From positions 1-64,000 of the forward strand of contig CAJOIF010000013.1 of assembly GCA_905234765.1 (NCBI GenBank): DNA of 64,000 nt, written 5' to 3'. The notes beneath the pieces were generated by a model, which was given only the letters and a program-made list of their open reading frames with translations, was not told the origin of the DNA and did not search any database. This stretch comes from an uncultured Bacteroidales bacterium (GTDB lineage Bacteria; Bacteroidota; Bacteroidia; Bacteroidales; F082). Each line of letters opens with the position of its first letter. Within the stretch, counting starts at the first letter, position 1. Positions 15,157-23,576 of the stretch are shown here, piece by piece. A program made the position numbers and the translations under genes.

Positions 15157-15180
15157 GATATTTTTTTGATACGGACAACA

Positions 15181-15211
15181 AAAAGGCGGAAAAATTTTTT
15201 CCGCCTTTTTG
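15181..15211 (-). terminator. Rho-independent terminator of the phosphohexomutase gene
   Basis: GGCGGA/TCCGCC stem embedded in A/T-runs, 13 nt after the stop at 15224. It separates that operon from the tRNA gene. Confidence 0.88.
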
Positions 15212-15223
15212 TAGTTGTATTTG

Positions 15224-16954
15224 TTATTCGGTCAGTTCCTTGGCTGCCTGCTCGAGTTTTTCGTCAAGTGTCTTGATAGCAGTATCGAGACCCATGGAGG
15301 CATCGCCCTTTATGCTGAAGTAGAACTTGATTTTCGGCTCGGTGCCCGAAGGACGCACTGTGATTTTCGAGCCGCCTTCGGTGAAGAACTGCAACACGTC
15401 GCTCTTGGGCAGGGTGATGGGCGTGACTTTGCCTGTCATCAGGTCTTTGGCCTCCTGTAACTTGTAGTCGCGGATTTCGACTACTTTGTCGCCAGCGATG
15501 GTAGTGGGCGGTGTGGAGCGGAACTTAGCCATCAAAGCCTTGATTTCCTCGGTGCCACTGATGCCTTTCTTGGTCAATGAGACAAGTTTCTCCTTGTATA
15601 GACCGAATTCTTTGTAGATGTCCATCAGCAGTTGGTAGAGGGTCTTGCCTTGTTCTGCAGCCCAGGCAGCAGCCTCAGCGATCATGCTGGTGGCGATGAC
15701 GGCATCTTTGTCGCGGACGAAGTCGCCAGCGAGATAGCCGTAGCTCTCTTCTCCACCGCCGATGAACTGTTTCTTGCCTTCAAGCTCTAGGATTTTATCG
15801 GCGATGTACTTGAAGCCGGTCAGCACGTCGTAACGGTCCACGTTGTATTTCTTGGCCATCTCAAACAGCAGCTCGGTGGTGACGATAGTCTTCACAATGT
15901 ACTCTTTTCCAGTGAGTTTGCCCAGTTCCTTCCAACGGGTCAGCAGGTAATAGACGAAGAGGCTGGCGGTTTGGTTGCCGTTGAGCAGGATAAACTCGCC
16001 TTTGTCGTCTTTCACGGCGATGCCCACGCGGTCGGCGTCGGGGTCGGTGGCCATGACGAGGTCGGCGTTCACCTCTTGGGCTTTCTTCACGGCCAAGGCC
16101 ATGGCTGCAGGCTCCTCAGGATTGGGTGACTTCACAGTGGGGAAGTTGCCATCTACAACCATCTGCTCCTCAACGTAATAGACGTTTTCGAAGCCTTTGC
16201 GCTTCAGGATTTCGGGCACCAAGCGGCGACCCGTGCCGTGGATAGGCGTGTAGACAATTCGCATGTCCTTGTGCTTCTTGATGAGGTCGAGCGAGAGGGA
16301 GAGGCCGTACACCTTATTTAAATAGATGTCGTCAAACTTTTCGTCCAACACGGTGACGAGTTCAGGGTTGCGTTTGAAGTTGACCATCGAAGGGTCGGTG
16401 ATCTTCTCGACTTCGGCGATGACGTTCTTGTCGTGTGGGCTGACCAGTTGTCCGCCGTCGTTCCAATAAGCCTTGTAGCCGTTGTATTCCTTGGGGTTGT
16501 GCGAGGCGGTGACCATCACGCCGGCATCGCATTTCATCTCGCGTACGGCGAATGAAAGCTCGGGTGTGGGACGGAGGCAGTCGAAGATGTAGACCTTGAT
16601 GCCGTTGGCTGACATCACATCAGCGGTGACGTTAGCGAAGGCGGGGCTGTTGTTGCGACCGTCATACGAGATGGCGACGCTCAAGTCTTTTTTGCCAGGA
16701 TTCATCTGCTTGATGTAGTTGGCGAAGCCTTGGGTGGCCATAGCCACGGTGTAGATGTTCATGCGGTTGGTGCCGGCACCCATGATGCCGCGCAGTCCGC
16801 CCGTGCCGAACTCAAGGTTGCGGTAGAAACTCTCGGTGAGTTCATTGGGATCGTTGTCGAGCATGTATTGCACGCTCTTTCTCGTTTCTTCATCGTATTG
16901 TTCTGTGAGCCACGATTTTGCTCTTTCGATGATTTTATGGTCGATGTTGTTCAT
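15224..16954 (-). CDS. Phosphoglucomutase/phosphomannomutase (alpha-D-phosphohexomutase)
   Basis: This 576-residue enzyme interconverts hexose 1- and 6-phosphates. The phosphoserine loop TASHNP has Ser151. The Mg-binding DPDADR motif is near residue 300. The sugar-specificity loop GGEESYGYL and the phosphate-binding loop RPSGTEPKIKFY near residue 545 are all present. The length fits the long PgcA/ManB type. It lies 13 nt downstream of rfbD, and together they suggest nucleotide-sugar supply for surface glycans. Whether glucose or mannose phosphate is preferred cannot be read from the sequence. Confidence 0.95.
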   Translation of the reverse strand: MNNIDHKIIERAKSWLTEQYDEETRKSVQYMLDNDPNELTESFYRNLEFGTGGLRGIMGAGTNRMNIYTVAMATQGFANYIKQMNPGKKDLSVAISYDGRNNSPAFANVTADVMSANGIKVYIFDCLRPTPELSFAVREMKCDAGVMVTASHNPKEYNGYKAYWNDGGQLVSPHDKNVIAEVEKITDPSMVNFKRNPELVTVLDEKFDDIYLNKVYGLSLSLDLIKKHKDMRIVYTPIHGTGRRLVPEILKRKGFENVYYVEEQMVVDGNFPTVKSPNPEEPAAMALAVKKAQEVNADLVMATDPDADRVGIAVKDDKGEFILLNGNQTASLFVYYLLTRWKELGKLTGKEYIVKTIVTTELLFEMAKKYNVDRYDVLTGFKYIADKILELEGKKQFIGGGEESYGYLAGDFVRDKDAVIATSMIAEAAAWAAEQGKTLYQLLMDIYKEFGLYKEKLVSLTKKGISGTEEIKALMAKFRSTPPTTIAGDKVVEIRDYKLQEAKDLMTGKVTPITLPKSDVLQFFTEGGSKITVRPSGTEPKIKFYFSIKGDASMGLDTAIKTLDEKLEQAAKELTE

Positions 16955-16967
16955 GTTGTTATATGTT

Positions 16968-17831
16968 TTAGTTGTTGTTTAACTCTTCAATGCATTTCAC
17001 CAGACTGTCCCGCCAAAACGGTATCTTGATCTCAGCAAATTCCTTTATCTTGCTCAAATCCAGAACACTATAAGCGGGTCGTTTGGCTTTGGTAGGGTAT
17101 TGGTCGGTCGTTATCGGGTTTACCTTGCAGGTCTTCCCGCCGATTTCCATAATGGCGGTGGCGAAATCGTACCAGGTGATTTGTCCTTCATTGGTGAAAT
17201 GGAAGGTCTCGTGAATGGCATCTTTGCCGTTCTTGTTGAGCAAAGCCATAAGTGCCACGGCTAGGTCGTGCGCCCAGGTGGGACAACCCTTCTGGTCAGC
17301 CACCACGTTGATTTCGTCTTTTGTGTCACCCAGCATGAGCATGGTCTTCACGAAGTTCTTCCCAACGGAGGAATAGAGCCATGCGGTGCGTACAATCATG
17401 TAATTGCAGCCGCTTTCACGGATGAGGCGCTCTCCATCAACTTTGGTGCCGCCATACACTGACTGCGGGTTGATGGGATCATCGACCTTGTATGGCTCGT
17501 TGGCATCGCCACCGAAAACATAGTCGGTGGAGATATGGAGCAGCAAGGCATTGTATCTCTTGCAGGCGTCGGCCAGCACTTTCGGGGCGAAGGTGTTGAC
17601 CAAGGTGGCCAGTTGCGGTTCATCCTCGGCCTTGTCGACCGCGGTATAAGCCGCGCAGTTGATGCAAGCGTTGATATGATTGGCCTCGAAACATGCTTCG
17701 ACAGCGGCCTTGTCGCAAATGTCAAGCGTGTCAATGTCGGTGAAGAGCCAATGATGCTTCGTGTCGCTTGCAGCGATTTTCTGTAGCTCGGTTCCCAATT
17801 GGCCTTTGCAGCCTGTTACTAAGATGTTCAT
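16968..17831 (-). CDS. rfbD: dTDP-4-dehydrorhamnose reductase
   Basis: This 287-residue short-chain dehydrogenase/reductase carries out the last step of dTDP-L-rhamnose synthesis. It has the N-terminal nucleotide-binding GCKGQLGTEL, the conserved INCAAYTAVDKAE segment, STDYVFGG, the catalytic YGGTKVDGE (Tyr-x3-Lys), and VRTAWLYS. It is 11 nt from the DUF3078 gene upstream and 13 nt from the phosphohexomutase downstream, so probably in one operon. rfbA, rfbB and rfbC are not in the window. Confidence 0.94.
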   Translation of the reverse strand: MNILVTGCKGQLGTELQKIAASDTKHHWLFTDIDTLDICDKAAVEACFEANHINACINCAAYTAVDKAEDEPQLATLVNTFAPKVLADACKRYNALLLHISTDYVFGGDANEPYKVDDPINPQSVYGGTKVDGERLIRESGCNYMIVRTAWLYSSVGKNFVKTMLMLGDTKDEINVVADQKGCPTWAHDLAVALMALLNKNGKDAIHETFHFTNEGQITWYDFATAIMEIGGKTCKVNPITTDQYPTKAKRPAYSVLDLSKIKEFAEIKIPFWRDSLVKCIEELNNN

Positions 17832-17842
17832 TTTCAGTTGAT

Positions 17843-19084
17843 TTAGAAGTTATGCACAAAGGCAATGCCTAGTGATTCCTTGAATTGCAGTTTGGGTACG
17901 TTGTCAATCACGACTTCCTCTCCGTTGATGATTCCTATGACGGGGAAGGTGGCGTTGTGGTCGTATTTCAGATGGACGAACAGGATCGTTGTGATGTATT
18001 TGTTAATGGTAAAGTTAAGTGTGTTTTCCCAGTTGAAGTCGATTCTTACGCGGTCGTCGTCGCGTTTTTCCGTGTAGTTGTAGAACGTGTTGAACACTGT
18101 GGTGTAGATGACGTTTTTTCCAAGGGGCTGCTTGTAGTTGACAATCAGGTTGACACCCAAGGCAGTGGCGATGTTCTCGCCGGGAATCCAAAGACTGTCT
18201 TGGTCATAATAGCCTTTTTTCACGCCGAAGCTACCCAAGTCAGCCAATTCCTGGTTCATCACGAAAGTGACTTTGCCTGCTATAGGGCTGAGGAAAATCT
18301 GGAAATGCTCGTTTTTTGTCTTGTAGGTATAACCGGCGGAGACGGTAAGGTAGGCAGGTGCAAAGAAACTGGAGATTACGGTGGAGTCGTTGGGATATTT
18401 ATAGCCGTTGGCGAACTGCGTGTTGAAGGTGGAGACCATGGAAAGGCTCCATCGGGTCTTGCTGTTAAGCGAAAGCGCGTAGGTGAGGTCGATTTTGTCG
18501 TCCTGTTTCTCGATGCGCTTGTCGGCGAAACGTGAGATGCCGAAAGCGAAGGCCCCTGTAAGCTTTTGTTCAAAAGTTTTCTTGTGGTCGAGTAGGGTGA
18601 AGTTGGCAAAGGTTTTGCCAGCCCATGAGCTTTCACCGCCAGCCGCCCAGTTGGAAAGTGCCAATTGATTGATGTTCAAGCCGTAGGTACCATGAAAGGA
18701 GAGCCTTTCGTATAAAATGTCGATGATGTTTTCTTTGGGACGCGGACCGTCGGGACGTTTGGGAGCGAGTGAGTCGAGGTACTTGTTGATGGTGGCCAGT
18801 TCGCTTTCGATGGCTTGTTGCTCGTTAAGCAACTCGGTATGGCTTTTGTTCAAGGCACCGATGGTGCTTTCAAGTTGCTTTATCTCCAGCCCCACTTGTT
18901 CTTGTTGCCGCAATAACAGGTATTTGATTTGTACGTATTCGAGGGTGCTTTGGCAGATGGAGTCAACCTCGGGGGTCATAAAAGGAAAGCGCGCCTGCCC
19001 GAAAAGACGGGAGGCGGCTATCACTGTTATGATTGTCAGCACGATGCGGGTCAAATGCCTTGGGCGGAACCTCATTGTAATCAA
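17843..19084 (-). CDS. DUF3078 family predicted outer-membrane protein
   Basis: This 413-residue protein has a signal peptide (MRFRPRHLTRIVLTIITVIA..LFGQ). A predicted coiled coil occupies about residues 48-100 (EQVGLEIKQLESTIGALNKS and following). A long region of alternating beta strands then ends in a terminal Phe, as in outer-membrane barrels. The GLNINQLALSNWAAGGESSW and YKYPNDSTVISSFFAPAY segments match the Bacteroidota DUF3078 family. The function is unknown. It is 34 nt after the cyclase-like gene and 11 nt before rfbD. Confidence 0.88.
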   Translation of the reverse strand: MITMRFRPRHLTRIVLTIITVIAASRLFGQARFPFMTPEVDSICQSTLEYVQIKYLLLRQQEQVGLEIKQLESTIGALNKSHTELLNEQQAIESELATINKYLDSLAPKRPDGPRPKENIIDILYERLSFHGTYGLNINQLALSNWAAGGESSWAGKTFANFTLLDHKKTFEQKLTGAFAFGISRFADKRIEKQDDKIDLTYALSLNSKTRWSLSMVSTFNTQFANGYKYPNDSTVISSFFAPAYLTVSAGYTYKTKNEHFQIFLSPIAGKVTFVMNQELADLGSFGVKKGYYDQDSLWIPGENIATALGVNLIVNYKQPLGKNVIYTTVFNTFYNYTEKRDDDRVRIDFNWENTLNFTINKYITTILFVHLKYDHNATFPVIGIINGEEVVIDNVPKLQFKESLGIAFVHNF

Positions 19085-19118
19085 TTGTTTTTATGATAAC
19101 GGAAGTTCGGGCAGTTTA

Positions 19119-19844
19119 TTACGCTTCGTCCTCAATCGGGATCTTGTGGTTGGTTTGGTACAGATGCTTCTTGACGTTTTCGTATTGATAACTGATTTTG
19201 TTCCAAATCTCAACGGGTTTCTTGATTCCCAAGATGCGACGGGTGGTTCGCTTGAGTTCTTCGTCAAGGGTATGGTATAGGCTGCTCGGAATGCCAATGT
19301 AGAACGGCCGGCCGCATTCCTTGCTGATTCTGATAGCTTTATAGATGCATGTTCCGAACCAGGTCATATTTTCGTAGCCGCAGTCCGATGGGTTTTTCGA
19401 GCCCATGATATGCCCGTGGCAGAGACCCATCGAGAACTCCAATCCGTTGATAGTGGAAAACTGCTTCTTGTAAGTCTCGGAAAGGGCATAGACGATCTTC
19501 ATGGCACCTTTCACCGCCTCGGGAGAGGAATCCTCACGACCAGGATAAACAACCAGAAAAGCATTGGGTGCAAAACAGTTGACGAAGGCACCGCTTTTGT
19601 CCGCAATGGTCTTCAGCACCTCTCTGTACATCGTGTATGCCAAGGCGGTCTTGCGTCGACCATTCTCCTTGAGCATGAAAGGTATATTCTTGATTTCGAA
19701 ATAGATGACCGTGGCCTCCATATAGATGCCAGTTGCACCATAATCTATTTTTTCGGCTTCTTTGATGTCACTGGTTTCGATGTACTCAAATTCCGTGTTG
19801 GTGTATTGCGTCAGCTTTTCATCCAAGGATTCAATCCAACTCAT
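19119..19844 (-). CDS. Cyclase-homology-like protein, probably inactive
   Basis: This 241-residue protein follows the order of a class III nucleotide cyclase domain. VIYFEIKN stands where FADIRGF is usual, then GAFVNCFAPNAFLVVYPG where the GD-containing hairpin should be. GLEFSMGLCHGHIMGS resembles IGIHTGEVVVG, and TWFGTCIYKAIRISKECGR resembles the VIGDTVNLAARL stretch. The first metal Asp is Glu, the second (GD) is Asn, and the Asn of VNLAAR is lost. I therefore infer a non-catalytic regulatory domain. It has no signal peptide. It sits 31 nt after yebC in a minus-strand series. The assignment rests on reading patterns by eye. Confidence 0.5.
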   Translation of the reverse strand: MSWIESLDEKLTQYTNTEFEYIETSDIKEAEKIDYGATGIYMEATVIYFEIKNIPFMLKENGRRKTALAYTMYREVLKTIADKSGAFVNCFAPNAFLVVYPGREDSSPEAVKGAMKIVYALSETYKKQFSTINGLEFSMGLCHGHIMGSKNPSDCGYENMTWFGTCIYKAIRISKECGRPFYIGIPSSLYHTLDEELKRTTRRILGIKKPVEIWNKISYQYENVKKHLYQTNHKIPIEDEA

Positions 19845-19875
19845 TGTGATTTTGGCAGTTTGGGTTTTATCAGTG

Positions 19876-20604
19876 TTATTCCATATTTGTATATACGGCT
19901 TGGATGTCTTCGTCTTCGTCGAGTCTGTCCAAGAACTTCTCGATTTCCACCATCTGTTCGTCGGTGAAGCTGACGGTGGTGTTGGGGAAACGTTGCAGGT
20001 TGGCTTTCACGATGTTGATCTTGCGCTCTTCGAGGGCATCGTGCATAGTGCCGTAGTCGGTCCAAGCGGTGTAGACAGTGGTCGTGGTGGTGCCTTCTTC
20101 TTCATCGGTCTCAGAGGTGATTTCGTCCAGACCATAGTCGATGAGTTCAAGTTCCAATTCGTCTTTGTCCATGCCAGCGGGCATCTCAATCTCAAAGACG
20201 GCTTTACGAGTGAACATGAATTCTAATGAGCCGATGGGCAGGAATGAACCGCCGCACTTGTTGAAGTAGGACTTCACGTTGGCCACGGTGCGGGTCGTAT
20301 TGTCGGTGGCGCATTCCACCATGCACTGGATTCCGTAGGGGCCTTTGCCTTCGTAGCAGATTTCCACGAGGTTGGCAGCGTCCTTGTCGGTGGCGCGCTT
20401 GATGGCGGCATCGATGTTGTCCTTGGGCATATTCTCGGCCTTGGCGTTCTGGATGGCCTGGCGGAGTTTGGGGTTCATGTCTGGGTCGGGGCCACCTTCC
20501 TTGGCAGCGATGGTAATCAGTTTTCCGAGTTTCGGGAACACTCTTGACATGTGTCCCCATCTTTTCAGCTTGGCCGCTTTGCGGTATTCAAATGCTCTTC
20601 CCAT
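19876..20604 (-). CDS. yebC: YebC/PmpR family DNA-binding regulatory protein
   Basis: This 242-residue protein starts MGRAFEYRKAAKLKRWGHMS and has PDMNPKLRQAIQNAKAENMP, the highly conserved YebC N-terminal domain. ECYEG-like and ATDNTTRTVANVKSYFNKCGGS follow. YebC proteins bind DNA as regulators, and some relatives are now linked to translation at proline stretches. It is the first gene of a probable minus-strand operon running through the cyclase-like gene, DUF3078, rfbD and the phosphohexomutase. The -7 box is at 20675-20682. Confidence 0.95.
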   Translation of the reverse strand: MGRAFEYRKAAKLKRWGHMSRVFPKLGKLITIAAKEGGPDPDMNPKLRQAIQNAKAENMPKDNIDAAIKRATDKDAANLVEICYEGKGPYGIQCMVECATDNTTRTVANVKSYFNKCGGSFLPIGSLEFMFTRKAVFEIEMPAGMDKDELELELIDYGLDEITSETDEEEGTTTTTVYTAWTDYGTMHDALEERKINIVKANLQRFPNTTVSFTDEQMVEIEKFLDRLDEDEDIQAVYTNME

Positions 20605-20674
20605 TGTAATGTGTGTTTTAGATTTTCGAATTCAATATCTTGTTTTCTATTCTAGAGAATTTTCGATTTGGGTG

Positions 20675-20682
20675 CAAAGATA
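20675..20682 (-). promoter_or_regulatory. Putative -7 box for yebC
   Basis: Minus-strand TATCTTTG, 70 nt before the yebC ATG. Confidence 0.5.
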
Positions 20683-20744
20683 GCAAATCGTCTCTTATGT
20701 TTGCAATTTCTTGCCAAAAATCTTGCGATTTGGATTTTTAGACT

Positions 20745-20752
20745 TACTTTTG
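20745..20752 (+). promoter_or_regulatory. Putative -7 box for the phosphatase-like gene
   Basis: Plus-strand TACTTTTG, 18 nt before the ATG at 20771; upstream in-frame starts precede it. Confidence 0.5.
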
Positions 20753-20770
20753 TGCCTAATTATAATAGGA

Positions 20771-21100
20771 ATGAGAGTCCTTGTCGTCACCGAAACAGAT
20801 GCCTGCTGTGGCCCTATGGCTGCGGCCTTCCTCAACGATTATTCCACTTCTATAGAAGCGGTTTCTGTGGGGAAAAATCCATCGCAATACATTGATTCAC
20901 TGGTTGTTGATGTGATGAAAGAATGCTTGGTTGATTTGGATGGTTATGTTCCGCAACCTATTGGAGCAATTGATCTGAAGAGTTTTGATGCGGTTTACGA
21001 ATGCCCTGATTCATTGTGTCCGACCTCTTTGGGGGCCTGTCGCGAATTGCGTGATTACATCAAAAACGAGGCATTCGTGTTTTTCAAGAATCATTTATAG
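20771..21100 (+). CDS. Small protein with low-molecular-weight phosphatase-like fold, apparently inactive
   Basis: This 109-residue protein starts with MRVLVVTETDACCGPMAAAF, which lines up with the LMW tyrosine phosphatase/arsenate reductase P-loop (VLFVCTGNSCRSPMAEA). The nucleophilic Cys is Thr, and the phosphate-binding Arg is missing. The later segments VMKECLVDLDGYVPQPI and FDAVYECPDSLCP also resemble that family (VMKEVGIDISGH, FDLVITMC). I infer a degenerate, non-catalytic member; two other cysteines at residues 12-13 leave a different chemistry possible. It is convergent with the LuxR gene and overlaps it by 10 nt. Confidence 0.6.
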   Translation: MRVLVVTETDACCGPMAAAFLNDYSTSIEAVSVGKNPSQYIDSLVVDVMKECLVDLDGYVPQPIGAIDLKSFDAVYECPDSLCPTSLGACRELRDYIKNEAFVFFKNHL

Positions 21101-21681
21101 ACCTCAGTTTCGTCGATTAAATTGTTCAACAACGCATATACCGTGAGACCCGACACCGATTTGATGCCAGTCTTGCGCGTGATGTTCTTGCGGTGCGAGA
21201 TGACGGTGTGGATGGAGATGTTCATTTGGTCGGCGATTTCTTTGTTCATCATACCTTTGGCTACTGCAATTAGCACATCGATTTCGCGTTTTGAGAGTTC
21301 CACGTCGTCGGATTTCTCACTTTTGTCGCTTTGGGCGATTTGGTTCAGTTTGTTGATGACTTTCAACTTGCTGTCACCTACGCCAATGATGCCGTCATAG
21401 TTTTTTAGTGACGACTCTTCCATATAAGTGGTCACCAATGCGATGCAGGTCAAATGTGGGTTTTCCTTGGTCAATTGGGAGAGAAAACTTTGACTGTTGA
21501 AACCGAGTAGCAATGGGTTTATTATCAAGGTGTTGGCGTTGGATGTCAGCAATTTCTCCATGAGGTTTTCAGGAGTGTCCAAACGCATGACGACATCGAA
21601 ACCTGTGATGCTTTGGATGATTTCGTAGAGTCCCGTCGTGATGATTTCCGAGGCTTCACAAAGGATGACGCGGTTACTCAT
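21091..21681 (-). CDS. LuxR-type response regulator lacking the receiver Asp
   Basis: This 196-residue protein has a receiver-like N-terminal half (VILCEASEIITTGLYEII) and a clear C-terminal LuxR/NarL helix-turn-helix (ELSKREIDVLIAVAKGMMNK followed by EIADQMNISIHTVISHRKN). At the phosphorylation site the sequence is TLIINPLL, with Asn and no Asp, so regulation by phosphotransfer is unlikely. Its ATG overlaps the end of the hemerythrin gene by 4 nt, so the two are translated together. A redox or nitrosative stress signal is an inference from that pairing. Confidence 0.88.
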   Translation of the reverse strand: MSNRVILCEASEIITTGLYEIIQSITGFDVVMRLDTPENLMEKLLTSNANTLIINPLLLGFNSQSFLSQLTKENPHLTCIALVTTYMEESSLKNYDGIIGVGDSKLKVINKLNQIAQSDKSEKSDDVELSKREIDVLIAVAKGMMNKEIADQMNISIHTVISHRKNITRKTGIKSVSGLTVYALLNNLIDETEVYK

Positions 21682-22367
21682 GGCTTGACGTTTTCTAAGG
21701 ATTCGACATAGGGTATGAGGATGTGCTCTTCAATGAGCGAGTGGCTGATGAGGTCGGCAGAGAGTTCCATGATGTCGGTGGCGATGCAGATGCGCTCGGA
21801 GGGCAAAATGTCACCTGGCAGGTATTTTATGAGGATGTTGGTCATGTCCTCAAGGGCATCCTCAATGTTGCTGTGGTTGTGTCTGAATTGGTCGATGCTG
21901 TAGTTCGATTTTTCGCCCTTGCGCAAAGAGGTGATGTAGGGGAACACTACCTCTTCTTCGTATTGGAAGTGCTTCACCATCTCGCGTTTGTACTCGTTGT
22001 AAAAATGGTCGAGCATATTGCCGTATTTGGGTCCGGCGGCCTTGATGATGCGCTCCAAATGTTCCTCGATGTGCGGAAACCGTTCGTCCAGATAGTCGCG
22101 GTGTGAGGCGTTGAGGTAGGATAAGAGGCTGTCAAGGTCGGCATTGTCGGGGGTTGCCATGCGGATAGGTGCGCTGTGGTCGAAGTGAAGTCTGCACACT
22201 TGCAAAAAAAGTCGGGTGCTGACGTGGTTCTGGCGACATACCTCGTCCACACTGCGGTCGCCAAAGCCCAGTTGGATGCCGAAGCGTGATAACAGGGGCA
22301 ACAGCTTGGGGTTGCAGGCAATCAGCTCGTAGAGTTTCGATTTCTCGGTGAAGTTGGATTTGTTCAT
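21678..22367 (-). CDS. Hemerythrin-domain protein (RIC/YtfE-like)
   Basis: This 229-residue protein has an N-terminal helical region like the DUF542/ScdA_N domain (SKLYELIACNPKLLPLLSRF, GFGDRSVDEVC). A four-helix hemerythrin domain follows, with metal-ligand candidates in HRDYLDERFPHIEEH, HFQYEEEVVFPYI, RHNHSNIED and HSLIEEHILIPYVE. Related proteins repair iron-sulfur clusters after NO or oxidative damage. The CxC motif usual at the start of classic RIC proteins is not seen. It is co-transcribed with the downstream LuxR regulator. The promoter box is at 22388-22395. Confidence 0.9.
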   Translation of the reverse strand: MNKSNFTEKSKLYELIACNPKLLPLLSRFGIQLGFGDRSVDEVCRQNHVSTRLFLQVCRLHFDHSAPIRMATPDNADLDSLLSYLNASHRDYLDERFPHIEEHLERIIKAAGPKYGNMLDHFYNEYKREMVKHFQYEEEVVFPYITSLRKGEKSNYSIDQFRHNHSNIEDALEDMTNILIKYLPGDILPSERICIATDIMELSADLISHSLIEEHILIPYVESLENVKP

Positions 22368-22387
22368 TTCTCGTTGTTTTGTTGCGG

Positions 22388-22395
22388 CAAAAATA
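22388..22395 (-). promoter_or_regulatory. Putative -7 box for the hemerythrin/LuxR operon
   Basis: Minus-strand TATTTTTG, 20 nt before the ATG at 22367 and overlapping the end of the rpsP terminator T-run. Confidence 0.5.
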
Positions 22396-22424
22396 AAAAA
22401 ATCCGCTCGATTGGGAGCGGATTC
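22396..22424 (-). terminator. Rho-independent terminator of rpsP
   Basis: AATCCGCTC/GAGCGGATT-type stem, followed on the minus strand by a run of T, 25 nt after the rpsP stop at 22449. Confidence 0.85.
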
Positions 22425-22448
22425 TTGTGTTTTCTGAAATATTCCAGA

Positions 22449-23027
22449 TTAGGCTTCAGCAGGAGCTTCGGCGGCGGGGGCTTCCTCAACGGGAGCTTCC
22501 TCTGCAGCAGCTTCAGCGGCTTCTTCGGCGGCAGCCTGAGCCTCTTCAGCCTTCTTGGCTTCCATTTCAGCGAGCTTGCGCTTGGCAATCTCGGCGGCGC
22601 GTGTCTCGTTCACTTGCTTTTCAGCTTCCAAACGGGTCTTCTTCTCGCCACGGGCTTTTTCTTCGTTAGCTTTGGCGATGCCGGCGATCTTGGCTTCCTT
22701 CTCCTTCATCCAGTTCTGGAACTTGACTTCGGCTTGTTCCTCAGTCATGGCGCCTTTCTGGACACCGCGCATCAGGTGATACTTCATCATGACGCCAGTC
22801 TTGCTGAGCAGCGAACGGGCTGTGTCAGTCGGAACTGCGCCAACGCTGTACCAATACAAAGCCCTGTCGAACTTAAGGTTGATCTGGGCGGGATTGGTGA
22901 GCGGGTTGTAGGTACCTATTTTCTCAATGAATTTGCCATCACGTGGCGCGCGAGAGTCGGCAACTACGATGTGATAGAAGGGCTGACCCTTCTTGCCATG
23001 TCTTTGCAATCTGATTTTTGCAGGCAT
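22449..23027 (-). CDS. rpsP: 30S ribosomal protein S16 with long Ala/Glu-rich tail
   Basis: The first 85-90 residues are canonical S16 ([42 protein letters not shown]). S16 supports assembly of the small subunit. The protein is 192 residues; after residue 90 comes a charged helical stretch rich in Lys, Glu and Ala, then repeats of Ala, Glu and Pro to the end. Extended S16 is known in Bacteroidota, but the role of the tail is unknown. The gene has its own promoter box (23089-23096) and a terminator. Confidence 0.97.
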   Translation of the reverse strand: MPAKIRLQRHGKKGQPFYHIVVADSRAPRDGKFIEKIGTYNPLTNPAQINLKFDRALYWYSVGAVPTDTARSLLSKTGVMMKYHLMRGVQKGAMTEEQAEVKFQNWMKEKEAKIAGIAKANEEKARGEKKTRLEAEKQVNETRAAEIAKRKLAEMEAKKAEEAQAAAEEAAEAAAEEAPVEEAPAAEAPAEA

Positions 23028-23088
23028 AATTTGTTGTTTTAAGTTGATTATGAATGAATTAACTAAAACCTACCCGAGGTTTCGGCTG

Positions 23089-23096
23089 CAAAAGTA
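23089..23096 (-). promoter_or_regulatory. Putative -7 box for rpsP
   Basis: Minus-strand TACTTTTG, about 61 nt before the rpsP ATG. Confidence 0.5.
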
Positions 23097-23166
23097 CAGA
23101 TTTTTCCTGAAATGACAAGAAGGGTCGCGCAAATTTTTTTGTCAGCAGGCTTGGCCTGTATAGGAA

Positions 23167-23382
23167 TTAGTATTCGCAAGTGACTGCGATGCCGCTGTCG
23201 TAAATGGTCTCACCGCTGTCGGCGATTTCGACGCAGTCGTTGATGTGTCTTTCAAGAACTTCGTTCAGATACTCATCGGAGGCATAGCCTGTTGCAGTGC
23301 ATTTGCAGTTCAGTTGCTTGCAGGAAGAGAATCCTACAGCCAGAAAAGCCGTAATGGCTAAAAGTGCTAAAGTCTTTTTCAT
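23167..23382 (-). CDS. Small predicted lipoprotein, function unknown
   Basis: This 71-residue protein has a standard lipoprotein signal (MKKTLALLAITAFLAVGFSSC) and four more cysteines (CKCTATGY, DCVEIAD, TCEY) in a 50-residue mature part, so disulfides are possible. No family is recognised. It has its own promoter box at 23441-23448. Confidence 0.75.
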   Translation of the reverse strand: MKKTLALLAITAFLAVGFSSCKQLNCKCTATGYASDEYLNEVLERHINDCVEIADSGETIYDSGIAVTCEY

Positions 23383-23440
23383 AACGATAACTTTTTAATG
23401 TGAATGATTTGAATTAGTTGGATGTTTGAAACAAACTGGG

Positions 23441-23448
23441 CAAAAATA
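23441..23448 (-). promoter_or_regulatory. Putative -7 box for the small lipoprotein gene
   Basis: Minus-strand TATTTTTG, 58 nt before the ATG at 23382. Confidence 0.5.
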
Positions 23449-23498
23449 ATAAATCATTCAATAGGTTTCGCAAAATGATGCTTTTTTTTCTCCTTTTT

Positions 23499-23529
23499 TT
23501 TGCACACGATGAAATAATCCCTATCTTTG
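23499..23529 (+). promoter_or_regulatory. GAPDH promoter (-33 TTTG and -7 TATCTTTG)
   Basis: TTTG at 23499-23502, a 19 nt spacer and TATCTTTG at 23522-23529 match the full Bacteroides-type promoter. The GAPDH ATG follows 47 nt later, so upstream in-frame codons are not used. Confidence 0.75.
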
Positions 23530-23576
23530 CCCCAAATTCAACTTTAATCTATAAGTACGAACAAAAAACTACTGTC

